Below are positions 17,638 to 26,800 of a DNA stretch of 64,000 bases, one piece after another (positions within the stretch are counted from its first letter, which is position 1; every line of letters starts with the position of its first letter). Location of the stretch: the NCBI GenBank assembly GCA_963699305.1, contig OY969431.1, positions 2,232,001 to 2,296,000 of the forward strand. Direction: 5' to 3'. The stretch comes from JBGQAS01 sp963699305. Its GTDB lineage: Bacteria > Chloroflexota > Anaerolineae > Anaerolineales > Anaerolineaceae. The notes under the pieces are model-generated. The model had not been told where the DNA came from. It did no database searches and saw only the letters and a list, made by a program, of their open reading frames with translations. The translations under genes were made by a program, and so were the position numbers.

Positions 17638-18528
17638 ATGGCATCTTTTGATAAAAGATTTGAGCACCAGGTAAGTGGTCTGTCAAAACGGATCACGGAG
17701 GAGATTTTCATTGCACTGGGGTGTAAACGGAACGGTCTGATGAACCGGATTTTCGGGTTTCTTTTTCGATTGCCCACCCAGCGTTTTGCCCGAATTGCTG
17801 CTCAATTTGAAAATGATGTAATAGAACTTGGACCAATGATAGGCGCAAGGAATGCGCTGCCAAAATTCGCCATGCAGGTCGATTCAAGAGGGCAGGAAAA
17901 TATTCCCACCAAAGGTCCGGTTTTGATCGTTTCCAACCATCCCGGCGGGTTGGATTCTCTTGCGCTGGTTTCTCAGATCCCACGCAAGGACATCGCAGCG
18001 TTGGTTTCCGATATTCCGTTCCTGCATGCGCTGAGCGGCATTCAAAAACATGTGATCTATGTTAATTTCAAAGCCATCGGCGGTATGGCTGCATTAAGAA
18101 CTGCCATTCAGCATCTTCGCAATGCAGGTGCAATCCTATTGTTCGCACATGGCGAGGTTGAGCCGGACCCGGAAACCATGTCTGGAGCGTCTGAAACGAT
18201 CCCCGATTGGTCGCAAAGTATTGAGGTTATGCTGCGAAAGGTACCGGAAACCGCTCTGGTAATTGCCACTATCAGCAACGTGTTGCTGTCTCGTTTTGTA
18301 AACAGTCCGATTACACGATTGCGCCGACAGCCCACCCGGAAACAAAAGCTCGCTGAGTTCACCCAGGTGATTCTGCAAATGCTTTCTCCAGATAGACTGC
18401 AAGTGCACCCTCATATTTCATTTTCTCACCCAATGAAACTAGACGAGGGGATAAAAAAGCAAATGCCCTCTATCACTCAGAGGGCACAAGATCAAATCAA
18501 AGAACATTTAAAGATCTTTAAAAATTAG
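17638..18528 (+). CDS. PlsC-like lysophospholipid acyltransferase
   Basis: A 296-aa protein with the glycerolphosphate-acyltransferase signature: NHPGGLD (an NHx4D box) near residue 99, then AALVSDIPFLHAL, VNFKAIGG and the FAHGEVEP motif corresponding to the (F)PEGxR box. Enzymes of this type acylate lysophosphatidate or related acceptors at the inner membrane face. The normal EGTR is replaced by HGEVE, so acceptor specificity may differ. The gene follows the aldolase by 10 bp and ends 5 bp from the convergent response-regulator gene. The ribosome site is weak. Confidence 0.75.
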   Translation: MASFDKRFEHQVSGLSKRITEEIFIALGCKRNGLMNRIFGFLFRLPTQRFARIAAQFENDVIELGPMIGARNALPKFAMQVDSRGQENIPTKGPVLIVSNHPGGLDSLALVSQIPRKDIAALVSDIPFLHALSGIQKHVIYVNFKAIGGMAALRTAIQHLRNAGAILLFAHGEVEPDPETMSGASETIPDWSQSIEVMLRKVPETALVIATISNVLLSRFVNSPITRLRRQPTRKQKLAEFTQVILQMLSPDRLQVHPHISFSHPMKLDEGIKKQMPSITQRAQDQIKEHLKIFKN

Positions 18529-18533
18529 CAGTA

Positions 18534-19202
18534 TTAGTTTTCAGTTCCAGGATCGCGTCGGACAATACCGGATTGCCAGGCATATACCGCCACCTGTGTC
18601 CTGTCTGCCAGGTGCAGCTTGCTGAGGATGTTACTGACATGACCTTTGACTGTATTCTCGCTGATGACCAACTTTTCGGCTATCTGGCTATTGGTCATCC
18701 CATTGGCGATTAAGCGTAAAACTTCCAGCTCACGTTCAGTGAGATCGGTAAATAGATTTGGCTCATCCATGTTGCCGTCGCGCATGTTCTGAAGTACACG
18801 TGCAGCGACCCGTGGATGGAGTGTCACTTCACCGAGTGCAGCACGATGGAGTGCTTCAACGAGTTTATCCATCCGCATATCCTTCAAAATATAGGAGATT
18901 GCGCCAGCTTTAAGTGCTGGAAAAATATGCGCATCTTCGTGATACGAGGTGAGCACAACCACTTGAGTTCGTGGGCTGATGGTCTTGATATGACGGGTTG
19001 TTTCTACACCATCCATGCCCGGCATAATCAAATCCATTAAAACAACGTCAGGGATGAATTCGCTTACCAGTTTTATGGCCTCTTCACCCGAAATAGCTTC
19101 ACCGACCACCTTAAACTCCGAAAGGGTATCCAGGTAGGCGCGCACGCCCTTTCGCACAACCTCGTGGTCATCAACGATCAGGATGGAAATTGGTTCTGCC
19201 AT
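18534..19202 (-). CDS. NarL/LuxR-family response regulator
   Basis: A 222-aa two-component regulator. The receiver domain shows acidic residues 11-12 (VDDHE), phosphoacceptor Asp57 (MDLIMPGMDG) and the conserved Lys in YILKD; the C-terminal LuxR-type helix-turn-helix (about 150-205) reads LTERELEVLRLIANG...SQIAEKLVISENTVKGHV. It lies 28 bp downstream of the propeller histidine kinase in the same direction and is its cognate partner by position. HisKA_3 kinases typically pair with NarL-type regulators. Target genes are not evident from the window. Confidence 0.95.
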   Translation of the reverse strand: MAEPISILIVDDHEVVRKGVRAYLDTLSEFKVVGEAISGEEAIKLVSEFIPDVVLMDLIMPGMDGVETTRHIKTISPRTQVVVLTSYHEDAHIFPALKAGAISYILKDMRMDKLVEALHRAALGEVTLHPRVAARVLQNMRDGNMDEPNLFTDLTERELEVLRLIANGMTNSQIAEKLVISENTVKGHVSNILSKLHLADRTQVAVYAWQSGIVRRDPGTEN

Positions 19203-19230
19203 TGCAAACTCCTTTATTTATTAAACCACA

Positions 19231-22200
19231 TTAATCTTCAGAACGGAGAGGGAGTAATACGGTTAAACAGGTACCGCTCCCCGGGTTGCCTTCAATGATC
19301 ATATGACCTTCAATGCTAGACGCGCGCTCCTGCATGGAGCGCAATCCGATCCCCATGGGATGTTTGGCAGGGTCAAACCCTTTGCCGTTATCTTTTATCC
19401 TCAGCTGCGCATTACGAATGCTATAAACAAGATTGATTTTCACCTGGGTAGCACGGCTGTGGCGGGCAATGTTTGCCAACGCTTCCTGGGTGATGCGATA
19501 AAAGGCCTGTTCAAAATTAAGTGGAAGTTTCTTAATATTTTCAGTTTGCAGCTCAACGGAAATATTGTTCCGATTTTCCCATTCGAAAATATATTCCCTC
19601 AATGCCACCAGCAGACCCTTTTCCTTCAACGCCATTGGGTACATTTCCTGGATCAGGAAGGTCAATTCCTGGATGACTTCCGATACCAGGTTTTCAGCTT
19701 CCTCCAAATGTTCCTTGGCTGCTGTCGGATTTTTCTTAACAATCCCTCCGGCAGTGCCCAATTGCGCCAGGGCTGCAAAAGCTTTTTGTTTGGCGCTATC
19801 ATGCAGATCGTGTGCAAGGCGGGTGCGTTCTTCCAGGATCGCCAACTCCTTGGTCTGTTCGAACAACAGGGCATTTTCAATGGATAAGGATGCTCGTTGA
19901 GAGAGAGCTGAAAACAGACGTACCATTTCCGGGTTGAAAGCATTGGATCGGGTAAAACAAAGATTGAATATGCCATAGATCTGATTGCCTATGCGGATTG
20001 GGAGAAGTGCAAAAGACCGGATATTTTCTTGATGGACAGCATCAACGATTTCACGTCGTTCATTTTTCAGGTTAGGGTCATTCTTGGAATGATTGACGAC
20101 CACTGTCTTCCCTTTGCTGCCTACTAGTCCGATAACGCCTTCCGTTCTCCGGAATATCATTGCCCGAATAGTTTGAGGCCGCATCCCGCGGCTCACCTTG
20201 ATAACCCATCTTTCTTTATCCTCTTCCCATCCAAAGACGCAACTTTTATCCGCTTTTAAGATATCCACAGCCACGTCTACCAATGCCTGCATCGCTTGAT
20301 GAATGTTAAGGTAGCGGTACATTTTTTCATCAGCCTTGTACAGTGCTTCCATTTCCTGGTTGCGTTGTTGGATTTGACGGGTGCGGACATGGATCTGTTT
20401 TTCCAATTCAACGGTCCGGGCTTGAATATTCCTGACACGGATGCGATATCCTACATACACGGCACCTAAAAACAACACAGCCACCACACCGCGGAAAAGC
20501 CAGGTGGACCAAAATGGAGGAACGACGGTGATGTTAATGGATTTACCCACTTCGTTCCATACACCATCCTGGTTGGAAGCGATCAACCGCAAGGTATAAG
20601 TGCCCCCCGGCAGGTTGGTGTACCTTCCATCGCGTTTTGTCCCATTCAAATACCAGGTCTTATCGAAATTTTCCAGCATATAGGCATACTGATTCTTTTT
20701 AGTTTCCGCGTATCCCAAGGATGCAAATTCAAATTCGATCGAGTTGTTTGGCCATGCAAGTCTCACATCGGTGATGAAATCCGGTCTAATCCCCGGGTCA
20801 ACGGAGTTCCCATCCTGGGTTAGAGAAGTCAAAACAACAGGAGGCAGATAGGAACTATCCCTGACCCTGTCCGGGTAAAATACGGTCAATCCATTGATCC
20901 CGCCAAAATAAAATTCACCTTCATTATTCTCTGCGAAAGAATTTGGACTGAACTCATTGCTTTGCAAACCATCGCTGGCGGTAAAGTTCTTGAATTTCCT
21001 CATGGTGGGGTCAAAACGAGAAAGACCAAAATTTGTGCTTACCCATAAATTTCCCTTGTCATCCTCGAGAATGCCACGAACAACGTTATTGGGTAAACCA
21101 TCCTTTTCTTGAAAGGAGCTGAAAAATCCGGTATCTGGATGATATTTGTTCAATCCGCCACCAGCGGTGCCGACCCAGATAGTACTTGTATGATCCTGTA
21201 CGATCACTGATATCGAATTGTTACTTAGGCTGTAGATATTCCGAGGATCATTCAACAAGTTCCTAAATTGGTTAAGAGAGCGGTCGTAGGTATACAAGCC
21301 GTTATTGAAAGTTCCAATCCAAAGCAAACCGTTGGAATCTTCCAATAATGTGGTGACAGTGTTGTCATTTGGACCGCCAGATTCGTGCAGGAAGTGACTG
21401 AAAATTCCTGTGGATCGATTTAATCGATCCAGCCCTGAATCTGTACCGACCCACAGGACACCATAATGATCAAGAAGGATGGTATTTACTCTTCCTGCAG
21501 AGATTGTCTGAAGGTTATCATCACTATGTTTATAATGCTCAAAAATACCAGCCACAGGATTGAAACAATCCAGTCCAGCAGATGTGCCTATCCACAGCAA
21601 ACCATCCGAACTTTGAGCGAGCGCATAGATATAATTACTGGCAATACTCTCTGCATTTTCCAAATCATTGGTATATTGAATAAAAGTACGCGATTTACGG
21701 TCGAATTGATTCAGACCTCCACCGTACGTTCCAATCCAAACCGTGTCATTGGCATCAACTAAAATGGGATATATGATGTTATTGCTCAAGCTGCTTGGAT
21801 TATCGGGGTCATAGCGATAATAGGAGAACTGATCCTTCCATCGGTTATATTTATTCAACCCCCCGCCATATGTGCCTATCCACAAGACTCTTCCGGCATC
21901 CTCATAAATTGAGATAACCATGTCATTGCTCAGGCTATCCTGGGTGCCTGGATCATGACGATAGTGAGTGAATTTATTGGTAAAGTTCTTGTAGCGATCC
22001 AATCCAGCCATTGTTCCAATCCACACATCGCCACTTGAATCGATGCGTAGAGAGTTAATCGTATCGTCGAGTAAACTGTTTGGAATTCCTTCTATGTGAT
22101 AGTAGCGAATAAAACGGTTGTTCTCAGGATCAAACCTGGTTAAACCTGTCCGTGTACCAACCCAGAGGAAACCAATGGTGTCTTCCTGCAGAGCGGTGAT

Positions 22201-23031
22201 TTCATTGCCAGTGAGACTGTTCGCTTCTGTAAATTGATGGCGATATTGAAAAAACACCCCGGTCGACGGAACGAACCGGTTCAATCCATCTTCCGCAGTG
22301 CCAATCCAAATGTTGCCGCGGTGATCCTCCAGAAGTGCGGTGATATGGTTGTTGCTGAGTCCAATTGGGTTATCTGCAGCATGCACGTAATGGACGATAT
22401 CCTTGGAAATTGGGTCGAGTTTATCCAATCCATTGTCAGTCCCAACCCACACGGCTCCGGCTGAATCCACGAGCACGGCATTGATGGAGTTGTTTGACAG
22501 GCTATCAGGGTCCCCAGGATCATGGGTGAAATGAATGAATTTTTCCGTGCGGGGGTCGTATAGGTTCAAGCCTCCTTGGCGCGTGCCTATCCAAATGGAT
22601 CCATCTTCACTGGTTTGAAGGGCGGTGATCCATCTATCACTGATACTATTTGGATTATCGGCATTGGGTTTGAAAGATAAGAATGTGTACCCATCATACC
22701 GGTTGAGACCATCCTCCGTTCCAAACCACAGGAAACCCTGGCTATCTTGCAACATGCAATTTACAACGGACTCTGAAAGTCCTTCCTCGATCGATAAATG
22801 CTCAAACCGGATCATCCCTACATATGCATTCGAAGGATCAAGGATGATGGCGGGCTCTTCCTCTTCCAAGTACTTGATCGTCTGGGTTGAGATTGCCGTT
22901 GGGACGGGCGAAGATGTCGGTTTTACTTTTCCTGGAGAAGGTGTGGTCGTGGGATGGCAAGCAGCAAGAATAGAGATGAAAAAAGTGCACGCAAGGAATA
23001 GGAATTTTTGTACGGTAATTGTAAATTTCAT
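19231..23031 (-). CDS. Propeller sensor histidine kinase (Reg_prop, Y_Y_Y, GAF, HisKA_3)
   Basis: A 1266-aa sensor. The N-terminus (MKFTITVQKF...) is a signal peptide with lipobox LAAC, followed by a Thr/Pro-rich linker. About fourteen WIGT/WVGT repeats form one or two extracytoplasmic beta-propellers (residues about 80-700), then a Y_Y_Y domain (YTNLPGGTYTLRLIASN), one transmembrane helix (FWSTWLFRGVVAVLFLG), a short coiled coil, a GAF domain with FGWEED and a HisKA_3 domain with phosphoacceptor His in AHDLHDSAKQK, and an HATPase (DNGKGFDP). This is the hybrid-free form of the polysaccharide-responsive sensors. A lipobox plus an internal membrane helix is unusual. Its partner regulator follows at 18534. 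Confidence 0.92.
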   Translation of the reverse strand: MKFTITVQKFLFLACTFFISILAACHPTTTPSPGKVKPTSSPVPTAISTQTIKYLEEEEPAIILDPSNAYVGMIRFEHLSIEEGLSESVVNCMLQDSQGFLWFGTEDGLNRYDGYTFLSFKPNADNPNSISDRWITALQTSEDGSIWIGTRQGGLNLYDPRTEKFIHFTHDPGDPDSLSNNSINAVLVDSAGAVWVGTDNGLDKLDPISKDIVHYVHAADNPIGLSNNHITALLEDHRGNIWIGTAEDGLNRFVPSTGVFFQYRHQFTEANSLTGNEITALQEDTIGFLWVGTRTGLTRFDPENNRFIRYYHIEGIPNSLLDDTINSLRIDSSGDVWIGTMAGLDRYKNFTNKFTHYRHDPGTQDSLSNDMVISIYEDAGRVLWIGTYGGGLNKYNRWKDQFSYYRYDPDNPSSLSNNIIYPILVDANDTVWIGTYGGGLNQFDRKSRTFIQYTNDLENAESIASNYIYALAQSSDGLLWIGTSAGLDCFNPVAGIFEHYKHSDDNLQTISAGRVNTILLDHYGVLWVGTDSGLDRLNRSTGIFSHFLHESGGPNDNTVTTLLEDSNGLLWIGTFNNGLYTYDRSLNQFRNLLNDPRNIYSLSNNSISVIVQDHTSTIWVGTAGGGLNKYHPDTGFFSSFQEKDGLPNNVVRGILEDDKGNLWVSTNFGLSRFDPTMRKFKNFTASDGLQSNEFSPNSFAENNEGEFYFGGINGLTVFYPDRVRDSSYLPPVVLTSLTQDGNSVDPGIRPDFITDVRLAWPNNSIEFEFASLGYAETKKNQYAYMLENFDKTWYLNGTKRDGRYTNLPGGTYTLRLIASNQDGVWNEVGKSINITVVPPFWSTWLFRGVVAVLFLGAVYVGYRIRVRNIQARTVELEKQIHVRTRQIQQRNQEMEALYKADEKMYRYLNIHQAMQALVDVAVDILKADKSCVFGWEEDKERWVIKVSRGMRPQTIRAMIFRRTEGVIGLVGSKGKTVVVNHSKNDPNLKNERREIVDAVHQENIRSFALLPIRIGNQIYGIFNLCFTRSNAFNPEMVRLFSALSQRASLSIENALLFEQTKELAILEERTRLAHDLHDSAKQKAFAALAQLGTAGGIVKKNPTAAKEHLEEAENLVSEVIQELTFLIQEMYPMALKEKGLLVALREYIFEWENRNNISVELQTENIKKLPLNFEQAFYRITQEALANIARHSRATQVKINLVYSIRNAQLRIKDNGKGFDPAKHPMGIGLRSMQERASSIEGHMIIEGNPGSGTCLTVLLPLRSED

Positions 23032-23600
23032 TCCCAACCCGTTTTCTATTTCTACTTGCCGTTGCTGTGATAATCTTATCATAGGAGATGGATCGTTTTC
23101 TTGATTAATGTCATCAGTATAGTGTATTTCGGCTGGGATGTATGGCATCCTAAGAGCGTTTTTTCCCCATTCAAAAGAGTGTTTTATGCAGGAATTCCTT
23201 TAATACCCCGGAAGGTAAAGAATTTTCACACCATACTACTGCAGGAGGGGGCAGGTAATCTTCAAGGAGGATGAGAAGACCCCCCAGTGTACGGATATTA
23301 AACCATTTTAGGGGTGCATGGAAAAAATGATATGGTTTGTTATCCTATACTCGCTCCTCTTTTGAATCATGTGGCTCATTAAAAAAGAAGAATGCAGGGA
23401 GTCCGAGATTCGAATCGGAAAAAATCTTCCGTTCTCCTCCAAAAATCCTTCCGGTTCGCAAAAACCGTGATTCCTGCACAAGTCAGTTGTTCACTCCAGG
23501 CCTGGGCATCCTGGAACGTGAACAGTGGTCTTTGGTGGGGCCCTCTCTTTAAACGGTGTGCCCTTCACCGTTTCGAAAGAGGGAGTAAAATAAGGAAAAT
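23032..23600. other. Intergenic region, 569 bp
   Basis: No coding frame with a start site was supported. The left part is the leader of the sensor kinase; the frame of that gene stays open upstream to 23148 but without a better ribosome site. The right part holds an imperfect 18-bp hairpin before the small membrane protein gene (see 23541-23583). A short palindrome around GATTCGAATC near 23405-23415 has no recognised role. Confidence 0.5.
23541..23583 (+). promoter_or_regulatory. Long imperfect hairpin in leader of small membrane protein gene
   Basis: Arms 23541-23558 and 23566-23583 pair at 15 of 18 positions around a 7-nt loop, 17 bp before the next start codon. No T run follows, so it is probably a leader structure rather than a terminator. 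Confidence 0.4.
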
Positions 23601-23861
23601 ATGAAAAAGGCTCATCCAAATTTAACCATTTTGATCGGTTTTTTCCTGGTATTGATGGGTTTTATCATTCCCGTGATGATTATCATGAAATACTTGCATT
23701 CCACCTTCTTTCTCAATTTCCTCGCTTACGCATGTTCAGTTGCAGGCTTGATGATGGGAATCATTGGGGCTGCGAATAGCGCGATTCTACGCCGACGGAG
23801 GAAGAATTTGGAGCAATTCCTGAACGATCGTGAAGAATCAAAAATGGCCAGGCACGAATGA
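23601..23861 (+). CDS. Small membrane protein, two transmembrane helices
   Basis: An 86-aa protein with two hydrophobic helices (about residues 8-28 and 36-60) and a charged C-terminal tail (RRRRKNLEQFLNDREESK). A GGAAAAT site stands before the ATG. No family was recognised. It sits alone between the sensor kinase leader and the terminator it shares with the ubiquitin-like operon. The preceding hairpin suggests regulated translation but this is inference. Confidence 0.55.
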   Translation: MKKAHPNLTILIGFFLVLMGFIIPVMIIMKYLHSTFFLNFLAYACSVAGLMMGIIGAANSAILRRRRKNLEQFLNDREESKMARHE

Positions 23862-23866
23862 AAAAA

Positions 23867-23895
23867 GGCAACGGAGAAATCCGTTGCCTTTTTTT
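23867..23895. terminator. Bidirectional Rho-independent terminator
   Basis: Nine-bp stem GGCAACGGA/TCCGTTGCC (23867-23875, 23880-23888), GAAA loop, A-run left and T-run right. It closes the small membrane protein gene and the seven-gene minus-strand ubiquitin-like operon. Confidence 0.92.
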
Positions 23896-23896
23896 G

Positions 23897-24985
23897 TTAA
23901 TCCAGAAGCTTGATCCTCGAATTTTTCTTTTTGCCGGGAGTCTTATGGGTGAATAGTTGAACGATGGCTGGGATGAATAATAAAAGTATCAGGCATCCCA
24001 AGATTATTCCAAAAAGCGACCAGGGTGCTGCTTGACCAACTTCTGGGATCAATCCACCGGGATTGTATGTGGAGGCTGCCAGGGGTTGGCTGGGACTACC
24101 CGATGCCAGAGAAACAGTGAGTGACCGAGTGACCCCATCCCTCAGCGGGACTGAGGAAGTATATGTGATGGCATATTCACTTTGTAAGCTAAGCTGAAGG
24201 GATGTATATAGCTGCTGCAGTGCAGAGGAATCTTCTGCGTAACTGTAAACTCCACCAGCGCGGCTTGCCAGTTCCTCCAACGCAGGTTGATCCAGCGCAG
24301 ACACATCATCCGGACCTATGCCTGGGTTTCCCAGTCCTATAATAGAAATGGATAGGCCTCCCGAGGTAATATTTTCGATCACATCCTCAAGAGCATGCTT
24401 GCTGCGATTATCCAACCCATCCGTTAGGGCAATAATCGCTTTGCGTCCCGAATACGTATCCAGAATGTCCTCCGCTTCCATTATTGCATCATACATGGCC
24501 GTGTTTTCACTCGGTGCCAGCCCATTAATTGCTTGCCGAAGGGTATCCGTGTCATTGGATATGGGTGCAACTAATTCTGATTTGATATTAAAAGCAAGGA
24601 GACCGGTTTGATCATTTTCGCGCATGCGATCTACAAATTGAATTGCTGCTTTCTGAGCACCTTCCAGTTTGCCGTCGAACGCCATGCTCCCGGAAGTATC
24701 CATCACCAACAAGGTTGTCAACGCTTCAACCGCACCTTTTCCACGGATATTCTCCGATGTGACCGCAGTACCATTTTCGTACAAACGAAGCTGCGAAGGA
24801 TCGATTGACATCGGCCTGCCTGCTGCATCGGTTACTGAAATGTAAACTGTCACCAGAGGAAAATTCGAAGTATCAATTTGGGTGATGGTTATCGTAGGGC
24901 TGCTCGCATCCTGCGCCCGAACCGGGTGTAACGGCATCGCCAGCATGGTCAGCACTAGTATTAAGATGGGTATTATGCGTTTCAT
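23897..24985 (-). CDS. Secreted VWA-domain protein with C-terminal membrane anchor
   Basis: A 362-aa protein: signal peptide (1-24, ending AQD), a beta-rich domain (to about 85), a von Willebrand factor A domain with a full MIDAS DxSxS (DTSGS, residues 96-100) and LTDGLDNRS, and one C-terminal transmembrane helix (about 322-345) with a basic tail. VWA domains bind ligands through a metal ion and often work with FHA proteins or AAA ATPases. It is the last gene of the ubiquitin-like operon, 3 bp after the FHA gene. As the VWA domain should face outside while the ubiquitin-like enzymes are cytoplasmic, it may be a surface partner of the FHA membrane protein. Confidence 0.88.
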   Translation of the reverse strand: MKRIIPILILVLTMLAMPLHPVRAQDASSPTITITQIDTSNFPLVTVYISVTDAAGRPMSIDPSQLRLYENGTAVTSENIRGKGAVEALTTLLVMDTSGSMAFDGKLEGAQKAAIQFVDRMRENDQTGLLAFNIKSELVAPISNDTDTLRQAINGLAPSENTAMYDAIMEAEDILDTYSGRKAIIALTDGLDNRSKHALEDVIENITSGGLSISIIGLGNPGIGPDDVSALDQPALEELASRAGGVYSYAEDSSALQQLYTSLQLSLQSEYAITYTSSVPLRDGVTRSLTVSLASGSPSQPLAASTYNPGGLIPEVGQAAPWSLFGIILGCLILLLFIPAIVQLFTHKTPGKKKNSRIKLLD

Positions 24986-24988
24986 CGT

Positions 24989-25849
24989 TCACCTCTTTTC
25001 ATGATAAACCAATTCGGTTTTTCCGAGCTGGATGATGTCGCGGTTACGTAAGCGTACCTGTTCGATCTTTTTGCTGTTGACAAATGTTCCCACCATGCTC
25101 ATATCCTTGAGCAAGAAATGATCGCCTTCTCCTTCCAGCATGGCATGCTGTGGTGCAATATTTTTATCCGGCAGTACAATATCGGATTTCAGGGGAGAAC
25201 TGCCGATGATGGGGGAGGCGATACCCTTTTTGATGAATTTGTCCAGGATGAAATCCGTCCCGCGCAGGGAACCGGATCTAACTTCCAGCCAAACTCGGGA
25301 GAGTGCATAAGCCATAAAGGCAATAAAGATTCCCACACACGCTCCCAGCAGGATCAAACCAAAAGCTTTGCCAAAAGTCGCATTTGAAAAAATACGCATT
25401 GATATTTCCAATAGGCTTCCACCCATGATCCCGCCGATGAGCCCACCAACCATGCTTTTCCAAGCCTGGAATCCGCTCTTCACTCCCACTGCCAGACCAG
25501 TAAATACACCAAACAATCCCCAACCGAGCGCCCGACTCCAAACTTGGGCACCCGATGTTTGAAAAAGAATTTCTGCGAGAGGTAACCCTATGGCACCACC
25601 GGCAGCCCCCAACACGGCACCGAACAAACCGGTGCGCAACGCCTGGATGACATTCCGTGTCAGTGCACCTTCGGCGATGCCGAGCACCAGACCGATGCAC
25701 ACGCCGATCAACGCCCCGGCTACAATCTCGCTTAAGATCAGGCTTTTTGTAAACGATAACCCGATCAAGTCGCTAAATTGCCAAGCGAACAGTCCACCAA
25801 TGGCACCGAAAATCGCAAAATAATATAACCGCATCCATCGACTTGTCAT
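24989..25849 (-). CDS. Polytopic membrane protein with C-terminal FHA domain
   Basis: A 286-aa protein. Residues 1-190 hold about six Gly-rich hydrophobic segments with repeated GxxxG/GGxxG packing motifs (FGAIGGLF, FGAVLGAAGGAIG, MVGGLIGGIMGG). The C-terminal 95 residues are a forkhead-associated domain (DIVLPDKNIAPQHAMLEG, GTFVNSKKI), which reads phosphothreonine peptides in the cytoplasm. The usual Ser-x-x-His is AP-QH here. Its start overlaps the JAB gene stop by 4 bp (ATGA), so expression is coupled. In the ubiquitin-like operon it could recruit a phosphorylated target or the conjugation enzymes to the membrane; no Ser/Thr kinase lies nearby. Confidence 0.88.
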   Translation of the reverse strand: MTSRWMRLYYFAIFGAIGGLFAWQFSDLIGLSFTKSLILSEIVAGALIGVCIGLVLGIAEGALTRNVIQALRTGLFGAVLGAAGGAIGLPLAEILFQTSGAQVWSRALGWGLFGVFTGLAVGVKSGFQAWKSMVGGLIGGIMGGSLLEISMRIFSNATFGKAFGLILLGACVGIFIAFMAYALSRVWLEVRSGSLRGTDFILDKFIKKGIASPIIGSSPLKSDIVLPDKNIAPQHAMLEGEGDHFLLKDMSMVGTFVNSKKIEQVRLRNRDIIQLGKTELVYHEKR

Positions 25850-26508
25850 TTGCTACCTCCTTGCGCATACAACTGGTTGGCTTCCGGTATGAGGTTTTGC
25901 CAGCGCACAACACTCTCGTTGGTCAGGTTTGTCAGCTCGTAGAAGCCATAATACGAGCGAACATCCAAATTGCCGTTGCGTTTCTGAATAAAAAAACCTC
26001 CGGTCTGAGTGATGGGTTCGATAACCAGACCTACATGCCAGGGTTCGGGGAAGAAATTCATATGCAACCAGCGATCCCACTCCGAAAAGAAGACACCCAT
26101 ACGGGGGTGTGTGTGAAACCACCCTACCAGGATTTTTTCAGGAAAGTGCCTTTCCAACGTAGAGTTCAGTGCAATCATGCTCGCCTGTGTGAAAGTAAGA
26201 AAAGCACTTCCAAAACGGGTATTTTCCGCTGGCAACACTGTTTCAATGACCACAAATCTGCGCCCGCTGATTTTATCCTGGCGGTGTTTTCCCACCAGCC
26301 ATCCGCCCACCTCGTTTCTCAGATCACTGACAGCTTGCATACAGACATCTTCATAGGCTCTTTGAGTCATGAAGACATCCACTGCTGCTGGTGCGCGGTT
26401 TTTACGTTCCCCAAGTGGTCGCCAACGGAGCGACTTGCTATAAGGGATGCGCGAATACGGCGCAACTGGTTTGATGCGAGCACCAAGGCGGACGCGGATG
26501 GCTGACAT
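25846..26508 (-). CDS. JAB/MPN (JAMM) metallopeptidase, deubiquitinase-like
   Basis: A 220-aa zinc peptidase of the JAB/MPN superfamily. The catalytic set is complete: Glu66 (NEVGGWLVG), His132 and His134 (GWFHTHPRMG), Ser142 and Asp145 (FFSEWD), giving the E...HxH-x7-S-x2-D signature of JAMM isopeptidases such as Rpn11. Family members cleave after the C-terminal Gly of ubiquitin-like proteins. Here the substrate would be conjugates of the free Ubl encoded 24 bp upstream, or the Gly-Ser junction in the Ubl-E2 fusion. The ATG at 26508 is preferred over a TTG at 26520; the ribosome site is weak for both. An N-terminal basic extension of about 40 residues precedes the fold. Confidence 0.92.
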   Translation of the reverse strand: MSAIRVRLGARIKPVAPYSRIPYSKSLRWRPLGERKNRAPAAVDVFMTQRAYEDVCMQAVSDLRNEVGGWLVGKHRQDKISGRRFVVIETVLPAENTRFGSAFLTFTQASMIALNSTLERHFPEKILVGWFHTHPRMGVFFSEWDRWLHMNFFPEPWHVGLVIEPITQTGGFFIQKRNGNLDVRSYYGFYELTNLTNESVVRWQNLIPEANQLYAQGGSK

Positions 26509-26532
26509 GAACCGGATCAAAGCTGCTTATTA

Positions 26533-26799
26533 TTAACCTGCGGTGATGTCTGCGGTGATCATTAAGTGGTCATCGACAGGCACACCAGCGGCAGCCAGCG
26601 TCTCATCTTCCTGCAGCTCGCGCCCGAGCGCTTTGCTATCGATGCGGTACGAGATGGGTCTGCCATCGGGTCCCGTTGTTGGCAACGAAAGTGAGGTTGT
26701 CAGTTCGGGCAACAACTCCTTTACCGGAACGTCTTCCGGCACTTCTGCCACACGGCTTCCGCCGGAAGGAAGAACTAGGGTTACACTTTTATCAGTCAT
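26533..26799 (-). CDS. Free ubiquitin-like protein (beta-grasp) ending in Gly
   Basis: An 88-aa protein predicted to be a ubiquitin-fold modifier. It aligns nearly end to end with the N-terminal domain of the adjacent E2 gene (shared GPDGRP, SKALGREL, LMITADITAG/LILTADITAG) and belongs to the YukD-like beta-grasp group. The chain ends exactly at ADITAG, so a C-terminal Gly is exposed without processing, as needed for adenylation by the E1 in this operon. Only one Gly is present instead of the GG of ubiquitin. GGAGGT lies before the ATG, which is 1 bp from the stop of the Ubl-E2 gene. Its conjugation targets are unknown. Confidence 0.88.
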   Translation of the reverse strand: MTDKSVTLVLPSGGSRVAEVPEDVPVKELLPELTTSLSLPTTGPDGRPISYRIDSKALGRELQEDETLAAAGVPVDDHLMITADITAG

Positions 26800-26800
26800 T

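Noticed and set aside
23385..23440. tRNA-like stretch around GATTCGAATC
   Set aside because: Only a T-loop-like palindrome is present; no acceptor, D or anticodon arm could be drawn.
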